Assembly: GCF_000224145.3 (NCBI RefSeq)
Contig: NW_004190420.2
Coordinates: 768,106 to 832,105, forward strand
Length of the DNA: 64,000 bases
Direction of reading: 5' to 3'
DNA from: Ciona intestinalis
Taxonomy: Eukaryota; Chordata; Ascidiacea; Phlebobranchia; Cionidae
Part shown: in pieces, positions 39,001 to 51,400 of the stretch
Layout: each line of letters begins with the position of its first letter
Position numbering within the stretch: position 1 is the stretch's first letter
Translations under genes and position numbers: made by a program
Notes under the pieces: generated by a model
Databases searched by the model: none
The model's input: only the letters and a program-made list of their open reading frames with translations
Told to the model about the DNA's origin: nothing

Positions 39001-41882
39001 TTGGTAACACGAAAACATTTATATACATCTTCTTAAGAACAAGCCAGGCAGAAATAAACCTCGTCCCACACACTTGTCGTCGGATGGGAGTGGTTTCGAA
39101 ACCGTGACTTGTTAAAAGTTAGTTACTCTCAATGAGCCCGTTAAGTTGCGTTAACTCTTTCAAACTGAATAAACGATCCGTATGATATTTATTTCCTACT
39201 GATCCGTGGTATAAACAGTCTACACAGGAAACTGTATACGCCTGTACGTGAGCCGCAAAACACAATATGCCTATAAAAGAAAGGTTATTTATACGTAGCA
39301 ATTACTAATTGTAAATTATAAACGGTTCTCAGGCAAATCATAGCTTCGTTTTTGTTTGCATTTTTAGGGTAAATAAGTTTACAGTGGTGGGGCTTACAAA
39401 TGCCGTGACGTCATCAACGGTGACGTCTTCTGCTGGAAACACATACAGCTATTCCGTCAGTTGGACCGCAACCTCTGAATACATGGGGGCGAACGTGTTG
39501 TGCTTCTCCGCTGAAGATACTACACGGTATGTAAGCTGTACGTAGTGTTAGTAATACGTTACTTTTAGTTCGTATATATAAACACGTGTATGAACCTTCC
39601 ACAGTGAGGAATCGGCCCAGAGATGCGTTTACGTTCAAGTTACGGGTAAGCAATCTTCATGCGGCTTTTACAGAACCGTTATTACGTATTAAAACATATA
39701 GTATAGGGTAGGGAAAGACAGGACACCTTTAGCACATAACATTCAAATATCCTGATTCTGTTTTAAACAGGTAACAACGGTCTATGTATAGGGATTGTGG
39801 GTATACGGTTCTATATTTGTTTGAATATTCTTTGTTTACTAACAAATGGGATGAGAAAATAGAACGAATAGTGTCCCATCTTCCCCCTCCCTACTATATA
39901 AACAATTTTACCAAAATAGATTCCGTTACCACTGCCGCCATCGTCACCACTGTAGAATCGACCACCGAAACAACAACCGCTGACGTAACCACCGTCTCCG
40001 CAAGTACCGTTCACATGACAACCAATGCTGCAGGGACGACAACAGGAACCAACCCTTGTCTCTCCAACAACGGGAACTGTAGTGACATATGCACATGGAA
40101 TGGTGGCGATTCTTACCAATGCAGTTGCAGTAATGCATGTTGGCATTTAGCCGCTGATCAGAGAAATTGCATACGTGAGTATGAAACTAAAATATGTTAG
40201 AACGTATTATACTAAAAAATATTGCAAATATTTATTTTCTCTCATTATAAAACAGCTCAAGTTCATTTCGAGTGTGGTACTAAGATCACAGCATCTGTTG
40301 AAAAGTGCGCTACTAGTGGCCCGATCGCCCTCAACAGTTACGACGCTACAAGCCCACCACCGGGGTGCGCCCCAACGGAAAACGCAACTCATAATACTTT
40401 TGCGTTTGGGTACAATCAGTGCGGTACAATAGTAACGGTATGTATGGAAAACTTGTTCAAAATAATACGCGACTCGTATACGTCACATTTTTCAAGAAAA
40501 TACTTTTTTACTCCAGTACAATACTGACACGTATAACTGTTACAGGAAAGTGCGAGCGATATCACGTACAATAATTCCGTTAGAATGCTGATCAGCACCG
40601 GAGCATCTACAATAACCCGAGAATCATGGTATTCAGTCAACGTGGTTTGTTCTTTCCCGAAGTTTGGAAACCTTACCGGGCTGTTCGATCCAACTGATAA
40701 TCTTGTAAATTTTCTAGCTGTCCCTGGCCTCGGATTTTTTACGTTTTCTTTCAAATTCTTTGTGGATTCTACTTATCAGGTAAAGCTATGCAAAAAAATA
40801 TCGTCTAAACTTTCCTTTATCGTATGCAAATATGATTATCACAATGAAATTATTAACAGTCCGTATACACCACCGAACCTGTGATTTACCCATTAAACGC
40901 CGATGTTTACTTCGCCTTGACTGCCACTGGTGGTTCGGGTCTCAGTCTCTTCACACAGAACTGCTCAGCGCGTCCGGACGAAGCTTCCTCCTCTGTTAGT
41001 TATCCGCTTATTTCCGATGGGTAAGCCTGTTTTCAAATAAAAAGAATTAGATATGTATTTATAAAAACTCGTACAAACATTCATACAAATTCTTTACGTT
41101 AAGGTGTCTTCAAGACTCAACGATGCGAACATACACAGCTCCAAACGCAATGCAGAACAGATTCAGCATCAAAGCTTTCCGATTTCTGCAGTCAATTCCT
41201 GGGTTAACCAACGAAACCAACGTCATTATATCTGTACGTATACACAATACTACGACATTGCATGGCTGTAATGCGAAAAAATGAATCACAATGTTCCGCT
41301 ATAGTGTTCCGTCATTATATGCGTTGGAAACGCTCCCTCAACCCGGTGTTCACGTGGTTGTATCAACTCTCCCAGCTCCTCCTTGGTCGGCAGAAGACGA
41401 CGTTTCGTGGATTCAGGGGAACATGACAGGTTTGTTGCATTTGTGTCGGAGATTGTTTTTTAATCTTGTGAAAAACAACCCCTATTTTGTTGTTATGCAA
41501 TATCCAGAAAGTTAATGCCACCTGCTACTTTAGGTATCGCCGAGACTCGCGACCGGTCCAGACAAACGAAACTGTCATCGAAACATCTGCCCAGCTACTC
41601 ACTAGCACTAGGTTTTTGGTCGTGGAAGAAAAACAAGGTAAAACTGTTCTTTTAATAATATAGAAATAAATACAATTAACGTCATTTTGCTTTTACTTTT
41701 CAGCCACCGAGGTCTCGATCAGCTGGCTCTTAATTTTGTTGGCCGTCGGGGCAGCAGTTGGAGTTGCAGCGGCGCTTGGTATTTGCTGTAGATTGTGTTT
41801 CATTTGCGCTGTACGAAGACGGAAAAGAAAGGGGCGAGACGCCGAAGGTCGATCGAATGATGCGTTTGAACCAGCGATGTGA
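36037..41882 (+). CDS. ZP transmembrane protein with extracellular Cys module and EGF
   Basis: Exons: 36037-36156, 36282-36502, 36719-36847, 36914-37055, 37675-37834 (or its copy 38332-38491), 38670-38799, 39368-39526, 39605-39645, 39920-40174, 40256-40437, 40546-40779, 40860-41020, 41104-41233, 41305-41429, 41534-41637, 41704-41882; 823 residues with one copy of exon 5. Order: signal peptide (LISAVGVCLLFFSRVEA), a Cys module with TDNDGDNLFCRYATG and CTITYDGTA as in large extracellular proteins of fish and amphioxus, a Thr-rich mucin-like linker and EGF (exon 39920), ZP domain starting HFECGTKITASVEKC, ZP end CSVIICVGNAPSTRCSRGC, furin-type RRRR site, TM helix (LILLAVGAAVGVAAALGICC) and a short basic tail. 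The neighbour upstream is also a ZP protein on the same strand, suggesting related roles. Confidence 0.87.
36522..36588 (+). repeat. Two-unit tandem repeat, 34-bp period
   Basis: Two units beginning GTTAAGTA and ending TAGCTAGTTA lie in an intron of the second ZP gene. This is a local duplication. Confidence 0.6.
37309..37893 (+). repeat. Left copy of a 585-bp block flanking the gap
   Basis: Collinear with 37966-38550 at a constant offset of 657. The only differences I see are two bases inside the exon (GGTGCA versus AGTGCT). It contains one MITE copy and one coding exon, and stops exactly at the N run. Confidence 0.9.
37364..37560 (+). repeat. MITE copy in the left allele block
   Basis: Full-length, GTATAGGGTGGGGGAAGATG to CATCTTCCCCCATCCTACTA. 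Confidence 0.88.
37894..37943. other. Assembly gap of 50 N
   Basis: Fifty N, a common placeholder length. Near-identical sequence abuts on the left and restarts 22 bases to the right, which points to two alleles placed side by side. Confidence 0.97.
37966..38550 (+). repeat. Right copy of the 585-bp block
   Basis: Repeats 37309-37893, including the exon at 38332-38491. Because this exon is 160 nt (phase 0 in, phase 1 out), both copies cannot be spliced together in frame. That favours a false duplication over a real one. Confidence 0.9.
38021..38217 (+). repeat. MITE copy in the right allele block
   Basis: Same copy as 37364-37560, repeated across the assembly gap. It should not be counted as a separate insertion. 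Confidence 0.85.
39701..39898 (+). repeat. MITE copy
   Basis: GTATAGGGTAGGGAAAGACA to CATCTTCCCCCTCCCTACTA, ending about 20 bases before the mucin-EGF exon at 39920. Confidence 0.87.
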
Positions 41883-42158
41883 CAAGCTTGAAATGCACAT
41901 ATTTTTATAAACTTTTTATTTCTTAGATCTTAGTTTACAGTTCAATGGTATCTTTATTAATCAAGCCACATTCAGCACGAAACACCGTGTGTAGTTATGT
42001 AGTTGCACTAAATCCTTCATCGAGAAGAGTTGTAATACACACATGCGCGCATATTTGACAGTACACCATTAACTATTTAAAAAAATACGTTCCCATTAAG
42101 TTTTGTACTAATTCATTTTTATTTATAAATGCGAACTGTTAAATAGAAGTCCAAGGAG

Positions 42159-42164
42159 AATAAA
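42159..42164 (+). terminator. AATAAA poly(A) signal of the second ZP gene
   Basis: Hexamer 277 bases after the stop codon and before the mind bomb promoter region. Confidence 0.5.
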
Positions 42165-42430
42165 ATGATATCGATACCGTACTTTCTGTTTAGGGAATTT
42201 CCCATTCATCAAAACCCGTTCCGCTTGTTTTCAAATTTTCAAATTTTATTGTTTACATAAGCCCAAGTCTGCAAAAACCAAAAGCAAACAAAGTGGATGT
42301 AACTTGAGACACAATCTTGCTACAGTTTTCTTTCGTTTCTTGTAAAGGTACCACAAATTACAATAGCGTGCAAAGAAAACACTTTAAGATATAAAACAAA
42401 GCGTGCGCTGGTGCACACTGCACAGTGTCA

Positions 42431-42438
42431 GTATATAA
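42431..42438 (+). promoter_or_regulatory. Likely TATA box of mind bomb 2
   Basis: GTATATAAG about 60 bases before the first ATG of the gene and about 45 before a splice-acceptor-like TTTTTTAGCTTTGCAG that ends at 42480. Either a TATA promoter with a very short leader or a leader-splice site (ATG 14 bases after the AG) would fit. Confidence 0.45.
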
Positions 42439-42493
42439 GTTTAAGCTATAACAGCTTCAGTTACTTTTTTTAGCTTTGCAGTAAATCTCCAAG

Positions 42494-45400
42494 ATGCTTG
42501 GATACAGGGTTGTCCGAGGCACTGATTGGGCATGGGATAACCAGGTAGGCATTTTATATCTTTAGTATATATTTATGTTTTTAGTCATTCCTATAATATG
42601 TTAATATAGCTCTACTGGTTAAGTTCGTGTAAATGTATCATGGGGGATCTGTAGTGTATGATAGCTGTAAACACGATTTGTTTGTAAACTGTGTTTTATT
42701 TTTGATTTATTGGACTTCCTTTTATGTCAATTTTTGTAACAGAATGCACATGAGTTACTTAGAGTTTAATAATTATTGCAAATGTGCTTGCTCTGTACCA
42801 GTAGTTTTAAACATTGTAAGTGTGCGGACTGACACATAACTTGCATCTGAGAGAATTTCACATCTTACGCACACTAGTCTAACACTAAGTTACTAATAAT
42901 TTTGTTGGTTTTGTATAAACTGTTTTTCTTGTTCTCGTCATAAACAAATATTTGTTGAACATTATCAATAGATTTTGTTACATACTGTCCAACATAAAAA
43001 TGGTCACTAGCAAAGCAAGAACAGTTGATAGGGTGTTTATGAGAAAGAGTGACCCAAGCTTGTGCAAATGTTTTCCATATTTATTTATTATTTACTTTGC
43101 TATCAAAAGTGTACTTTTTTTATGAAGTATACAAAACCATGTTGTCTGTTTTGTTTCTCGAACTGTACTGTCCGCCTAGAGTGTAATGTAAGAAAACATA
43201 ATTAAAGTATTTAAGTTGACACGTACCATATCGAATTCAGCTGGGGTGTAAAAAAAACGTTAAAACTAGTTTTGCGCTTACAAATTTATGCTTAATATCT
43301 AGTTGTTGTTACTGAAAGCCAACAAGAGTAAATGTGAATCAGTGAGATGAGATATCTTAATTATTTGAAATAACAAGCCTAACTTAACCCTTTGTGGTCT
43401 TGTGGGTGAGAGGCGCAAAATTGAATGAATGAATATAACTTACTTTATCCTCGCGTGGCCGGAAAACGACCCATCGTTATCACATGGGTTATTAGTGACC
43501 CCTGGGTTGAAGCAGTTGTCGTTTACAATTGTAGCAGCAGCGAGCCTTGAACCCATTACCTCTGAGTTACAGGCAGGCGCACTAACCACTATGCCATGGC
43601 GCCGGACATTTTGCAATCTGAAACAGGACTTTTTGTTCACTTTTAGTGACTTAGGTGATAGCAATTTGTAAAGTTGGTTTTGTTTGAAAATATAGCCAAA
43701 TAAGTTATCTACCACTAAAAAAAGAGTTATTGACTTTAAAGATTTTTACTAAGAATACCTTTAAAATAGAGATTTTCATTCAATAGGTAACTAGGTAATG
43801 ATTACCATGCTATATAGGTAGATGAAATTGTTGTTTGTCGTATAAGTTTATACTTTTGTTGTAAAAATTTTATAGTATTCATGTCTTTGTTTTCATATAT
43901 ATATATTATATAATATAAAAGATGATGGTAAAAATTTCATGTATTAAATCGATTTAAATGCACGTATTAAAAATTAAAGAATATCGTAAGGCCATTACAT
44001 TTTGTAAGAAAAGAAAACATATTTTTATCTGAAATTCGTAAAAACTAATTGCCGTAAGAACATTAAGGCATCAAACAAAACTCTTTTGTAAGTTTCAGAC
44101 TATAATTTGGCTCAGACATAAATACATTATGATTCAATCATGCTATAATATTTCAGGTTTCCTGAACTAGATTTGCATATACATTAATTAAAGTATTTGG
44201 TTACAAAATGTTTTACGACATTTGTAGAAACTTTTTTCTTGTATGTCACAGAAACTTAAGAAGTTACAACATGTGTATCTTATTGTATACACCTCTAAAG
44301 GTGTCACTATGTCACTTTATTGGTATTTTTTTCTGTACATTGATTATTGACAACTGTGACACAACTCTAATGATATCGCCAAGTTTTTTTAACATTTGCA
44401 ATAAATATGTATTTTTGTTTCTACATTATAATTTGAAAATTTGGTAAGTACATGTTTTTTTTATATTAATGACTTAGTAAATTTTATTAGACTGTAAGCT
44501 GATATGACATGACAGATGCGGTTGGTAAATGCAAATTGTTTGTCAGAATATTGATGAATGGACAAGCTGTTTTTGTGGTTCGGGACTGTTGTAAAGTTGG
44601 AATATAATCTATGTTGTTTTGTTGGAATGTCGGTTATCTGATATTTAGGTATTGGTATCATGGATTTTTAAAAACATTTTCATTAAGCATGAATGGACTG
44701 TTGTTGTTGTTGTTGTTATTTGTGTCCAGACGTTGCCTTTTTAATTGATAAAAACAGTTTGTATCATCATATATATAAATGGTAATGTGTTTAAAAAAAG
44801 CTGTAAATTCTGGAAATAACCAGCGATATTTAAACTAAGGAACTACATTGAACAGAGATAGTTTGTATGACTTGGTATCTACCTTGTTTAACTTGGTCGA
44901 GCAGAATGACAGACAGAATCAGTATCAACAAGGGACAGATTAATTGCAAGGAACAGACTACATCACTCGGTCAACCACTCGCTTTACTTTGATGAACATT
45001 TCGACGCTTCACGATGACGAATCACTTCCCTTCAGATCTCACTGATTTCGCACTTCGGTCGTCTGATAGGGGAACCAACTCACTCTTCTCAGTCATTACG
45101 TGATTGGCATTCAGTACACACGCTAACATGGACGTCATAATCTGCACTGACGTCATGCTTGTCGCGTTACGACGCGTGTAACGCTTTTACCAAACATTGT
45201 GTTTAACCGCGAATTAGCTGCGTATTTCAATTGGCTCACTTTGGCTTTCATTATTGAAAGTTTCGGCAATCAAATTTCGGTCTCGTTTTTACTGTTTAGT
45301 TTACTCAGTGTATGGACCTATACGAAGGGACAGATCGAACGAACATTGTTCACTTCGTTCACCAAGCATGATAAATTGAATCGCAGTGTGACATGCGACC

Positions 45401-48400
45401 CTTGGATTGGCGCCACATTTATCAGATTGTGCATCTGGTGGTGTCCGAATGCATGTTTTTTCTGACCCTGCACGCCGCAGAGCAATGACATCAACCCCCT
45501 ATCTCGCCAGCAGTTAAGTGGTTGGTCTATGACACAATGTCAATCCCGTGACGACCACGAAAGGGCCATCAGTGCTTACGGGAATCGGTTTTCTGTCGAG
45601 GTGTCTTGGTTGTAAAACGTTCTCCATTGAACCTTATGCTGACATGAGTTTATTGACACACAACCACAAGAATCGCTTAGGCAAGCTGTCATGTAATGAA
45701 CCAAAGAGAAACGCAACAACACGCAACTCGTAAACACTTTCGTTCAATTAAAACGCAGAAACCATTTCACGAATGCAGTATATAATATATTTGTAGTCAA
45801 CAATTTTCATTCTGTCTTGTCATTCTGTTATAAACAGTGTTTAATTTAGTTTAGAAGTCTTATTGAACAGTAACCGCCGCGTCGTTAAAACTTTAATTTC
45901 GTGTCCAAATATTATGAATTTTTGTTAAGCTGTATGCAAATTTCATGAGAACGTCGCCGGCAGCATTATTAAGCAATTTTGTTTCACCGGTGATTTTATT
46001 TGCCCTCCAAAACATGGTTGTTATTTTGGATAAAAAAAATCGATTTATTCATGTTAAATCCCATTATATTTGTTTATTGTCTTTTTTTATTGTTTATATA
46101 AGGACCAGGCTCCGCTGTCCTGCTGTCGCAATAACACAAGCTCACAACACCTTTTCATCGGCGATTCGCTTTTGAAACGTAGCTGAACCGTCATTGATTT
46201 TTATGATCATTCAGGCGCTCGGCAACCAGTTGGTCGAAGCAATATTCATGCCCGGGTAACGGAGCTGCTCTAGAGTGTCATGTATTAGGAAGGATATGCC
46301 TCGAAATTGACTGTGATTGTTGGGATTAAAATTAAAAACGGCATTTTCGGTTCAATCAATTTAAGGCTTGTGTCCGTCGTGTTTTAAATCTTTCGTATTA
46401 CCTATTTAAATTGACACCAAGTATGCTTGTTGTATGGATTATGGAAATATGGGATGTTTTGGTTTATGTTTTTCGATGTTTTTGTACAGGCAGTGTCAAA
46501 TTTCGTGCGTCATCGTGCAGTTGTTTATCTACTAAGGTCCGACCTTGCGATGCAGCAGCAGCAGCTTGACAGTAATTCGATCTTGCGACGGAAGAAAGTT
46601 TCAATTAAATCCAGATTTTCCAATCATTCCGCACGCGCCGTCCTGTTAGGATCGGCTGCCCGACGACGAGCTGCTACCCCGGGGAATAAGCGTCACGATA
46701 ACAAACATCACGGTCGCTTTCTTTTCTCCTATCGCTACGTGGAATTTAAAGATGGACGAACATCGGACCAATGCATTATGAATGATGCTCGTTCGCAGTG
46801 GTGCAGCATACGCGGACAAGACCGAGCAGCACTGGTAGCTTTCCTTACGATCATGTCTACATCCCAAGCCAGGCGAACGCTAAGCATTCATTATTTATAT
46901 TCGCGTCGGACGGCCAATCGACATTCAGAGCAGCTCAGACGACAGGGTCGCACGTTGCCAAGCACACGACGATTTCTCGGCACGCGAAGTTTTGTTAGAT
47001 TGTCCCGTTGTCAGTCAAGGGTATAGTGTTGTTAGTGTAGCTGAGTGACTTTGCTCCATTAGTTTCATCTTAAAAGCGGCTTAAGACGCGTTGACAGAAA
47101 TAAAGGGCGCCGCTCCCGAGAATTTTCTCAACAGCGCTAAAATTTCGCTCACTCTTAGATTACGTTACTCGAACCTGTATTAGTAAATGCTGATCCGATT
47201 TGTACTTTTCTGTTTATGCCTTGCTTAATTCTGCATCGAAGAGAGAATAGAGTTAGAAGCATGGGACAAAAACTGATTTGTTCACTCCGTCGAAAGGTAG
47301 CGAAAGAAGAGTTACTACGGAAATTTTGTAGATGTAAAAACGACCTGGTGTTACCAGGAGTCAGTTTATAAGCTTTCGTATTACGACATAAACGTATTAA
47401 TTGACAGCCTATTATCGGCCATACCGACTTGTATTATCCTGATATTATTCGAATCACTTTAAAAAAAACTGTGTGTCAACAGTTAATGAATGTGTGTTTT
47501 TGAACAGCATTTCAACTTTTATTTTTATTTTTATTTCCAATTGAGTATAGGCTGTCGTATCATTTTAATTAACGATATTTTTAATTATCGTTTCCTTTTT
47601 TTAATTTATCGACGTTGACCTACAAATTCTTAATCAATTTTTCATGAAGGATAATGGTGAGGGGAACGTTGGCACGGTGGTCGAAATCGGTCGAAGTGGC
47701 AGCAAAACGCCTGATAAAACATTGGTCGTCCAGTGGGACTGTGGAACCAGAACTAATTATCGTATAGGCTACCAAGGAGCCTTTGACCTTTTAGTTTTTG
47801 ACAGCGCACCAGCTGGTAAGTGGAGCTGCAATGAATGTTTTATTGAACCACCTCTTTCCGTTTGTCGTAGCACTGTCATCGTCTAATATTTATTACCCGT
47901 TCCGATATTATGCTATTGATTATTTCACACAATGATGGTTATTGCGTTTCCTGGATTGATATACGCACCACTCTCGCGCAGAAACCGGTTTTTGTTTATT
48001 TTGAAATTACCGTTTTATCTATTTTCGTAAAGTTATTTACGCATAACGGCGTGTTTATGTCTTGCTTGTATAGACACTGCTGCAAAGTTTATTTACTGTT
48101 AATAGGTTACAAAAGATAAAACTTAACAGTCGTATATATAACAGGTATTAAACACCCGAGTAAGCAATGCGATGGATGCGCAGAACGTACAATGATACGA
48201 GGTACACGGTGGCAGTGCGCTCAATGCAAGGACTACGACTTGTGCACGTATTGCTACATGGGCGGAAGACACGAGAAAAGTCATCGGTTCAGAAGATACG
48301 AAACGGAAACGTCAAGAGGGTAAGTTATAATAGACTTGAACGATCTTTCGCAGGTGGATTAATTATACTGGTCTTGAAAATAGTTCGTCCAGGTTAAAGC

Positions 48401-51400
48401 CAATTAGGCCATTAAAATTTAATCACCGTCTTCCTTTGATCCTGAATTATTAAAACAGCGAGACTCACTCGCGCGAAGGTCGATTTTACGATTTTTATTT
48501 GTATTGAATTTACTTCAGACAAGAAGTGTCGCCTCGCGATGCTGCGCGCGCTGTCATTCAAAGCAAAGGCTTGTTCAAAGGTGCGCGGGTTATGCGAGGT
48601 TACCATTGGGAGTGGGGCGAGCAAGACGGTGGGCCCACAAAACTCGGAAAGATTGTCGAAATCCGGTAAATGAAATGTAATTTTATTAACTCAATCCTTT
48701 GTACCTGACCACCTTGCAACGTTTTCCGCCATTAAAGCATACCGCAGTTGAAAGCGAGGCGCGTGCCGACTGCTTTATTTAAATTACCTCACGTTGCTTC
48801 CAGAGGCTACCAGAGCGAGAGTTACCGTAGCGTCGCGCAGGTCACGTGGGACAGCGGCGGCACCAAGAATATATATAGAGTGGGCCACAAAGGCAAAGTC
48901 GACCTTAAGTATGTTGGACCAGGATACGGGCCAAGTTATTACCGTGAGCATCTCCCAGTATGCGGTAAGTTACTTTGCCACACGGGCTGCCAGGATTACC
49001 CTATTCTAAATTCGCAATCACCCATAATTGAATGACATATAACGCAACTTTATTGCGTTCTTTCTTGTTTCATGGCTGCTTCCACTCTGGGAATTGATTT
49101 TAATTTGGGTTGTTTCTCAAATAGACCACCGCCTGCCTTTAAAATAGGCTTTCAATTTCAGGCAGAGCCACCGTAATGGACCATGCCTCGTCATCCGGGG
49201 AACATTCTCATTTCAAAGTTGGTGAGAAAGTAATTGTGACGTTGGAAGTCGAGGTGCTTAAACCAATGTTGGAAGGTCATGGGGGTTGGAACAGCAAAAT
49301 GGCGAACGTAAGCTATATTTTACATTACACTATATAAAGCCGGCACTATGTGTGATACATCACAACAACAACAGCATGACGTGTTGTTTTCATGGTTTTT
49401 GGTTGTTTGTTATCGACCTCGCACCAGCTTACCTTCGTTTCCCAAGTTTTTTTTTCAGAAATGTTAAGGGTTAATGTAGGGTGGGGAAAGATGAGACACC
49501 TTAACACGTAATATTTAAATATCCTGATCGTGTTTTAAACACTAACAGCCGTCTGTTGGAGTCGTGAGGGTGCGGTTTTATTTTTTTTTGAATTTATTTG
49601 TTCACTACCAAATGCGACAAGAAAACAGAGTGGAAATGTGTCCCATCTTCCCCTACCCTGTTTTTTTTAAATAAAATCCCCACATTGGCGTGTGAGAGTA
49701 CATCAGCAGTTTATATGTCTATAATTCATAATTTGTTATTACTTTTCCTTGTTGGGCTTATAGTCCAAGTTAACTGTTCCCTTATCTCACACTTGACCGG
49801 CGAAAAGCAATCATTCCAAACCCCACCCTCATTATGAAACTTATCCTCCAGATACGTGGTAAGGTGGGCGTGGTTCATCGATTAACTACGGCTGGAGATG
49901 TCAGGGTACAGTACGACCCAAAAGACTTTGATCTCGCCAAAGCCAAGCCCTCACCTGAAGATTTTAGATGGACCTTTCACCCCGCTGCTCTTGAAAGAGT
50001 GATTGATACGGCAGGTACAAAAAGGTTTATCAAATGTTTGGTAACAAATAAATTTTAAATACTGACTTGCGTATAGTACTATAGTAGTGTATCAGATAAA
50101 TGACTAACGCATGTCGGCGGGAACTGTTTAATGATTTATATTGAAGTATAAGAAAAAATTATTTATTAAAAAAAACTTACCCACTGAGTTCTATATATTT
50201 TATTCCGTATTTTGGGGACGATAAATTATTAAATTAATATGAGCTTTTTTCTCACAGAACAAGCGAGCAAGTTTCAAAGTTCACAATCAAAGGCCGGTAC
50301 ATCTTCAAGTCAATCTCAACACGAGTCACTGGTAAATACATATTACCACGTTTTTACAACTAATTCGTGCAACTAAATTCATTCATATACATACGGAGTC
50401 ATATTTTTTATACCCCAGCTTCTTTAACAACATACGGCAACACAAGTCTCTTGGTTTCTGTCAGTTTTACAATTCTTTGTTTCTCAGCCACTTGACTTAG
50501 GTGACTACTCACTATCGTCAGTGGAGCAGAACGAATCGATGCCTTCCGTGGACTCGGTCAGAAACTCAATGGAAATCGGAACAGAAGGTACACTTCTGTT
50601 TTTTACATTATCGCTATGGTGACCAGCATATACCAGTAATGCCGCTTACTCCGGTTTCAACCGGTTTCGAGAATTGCCGGTTGTGGTTGATCAGTGCTTA
50701 CAGCGTTTGCCTGTAGATCTGAAAAAAAAACGGTTAAAGGCTCGATATGCTGTCACATTTTAGTGTACGTATCGATGTGCTAGGGTAGGACTGTCGTCGT
50801 CCTGCCATGCGAGGATAATCAAGCTACGTCTACAGGTTTCCTACATTGCATAACGGCCTACACTTTATCTTTCAGGCAAAACTCCTTTATTGGAAGCACT
50901 GGATGGCCCTACCGGTCTTGATCATAAACTGGTAATTATGAACATACGAATACATTTAATATTCAGTATCCAACTCAAATTATTGATTTGTTGGTGGGGT
51001 AGCATTCAAATATGCTACCAACAGGCATTGAAACTGAAGTGAATTTTTCTGCAACAACAATCTAATGCTAATTAATTAAACTAGTTGTGTGTCTAACCAA
51101 AGTATCATAAAACAGCGCTTGAAAATCGTCCGACCGTTTATTATAGTTTAGGGTTTATAGATACGATAAAACATATCAATCCTAGCAATGCGGTTCAAGT
51201 TTCATTAACACAATAAAGAATAAAATAGCTCAAACACTATTTAAACACACCAGTGAGAATTTATGTTTAACTTTCAGATTAACCGTCCGTCCAACGGCGT
51301 CTACCCTGTTCACGTGGTGGCGCAATATTTCGAGAAAGATCGATTGATCGCATTGCAGAATAAGGGAGCAAACATGGAGGTCGTGGACTTAAAGGGACGA

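Noticed and set aside
43540-43607. tRNA gene on the minus strand
   Set aside because: Good A and B boxes, but no closed acceptor stem, and a SINE body and CATT tail follow.
46427-47026. 199-codon open frame as a gene
   Set aside because: No domain, odd Arg/Ser-rich composition, no matching splice context. It lies in a GC-richer intron where long chance frames are expected.
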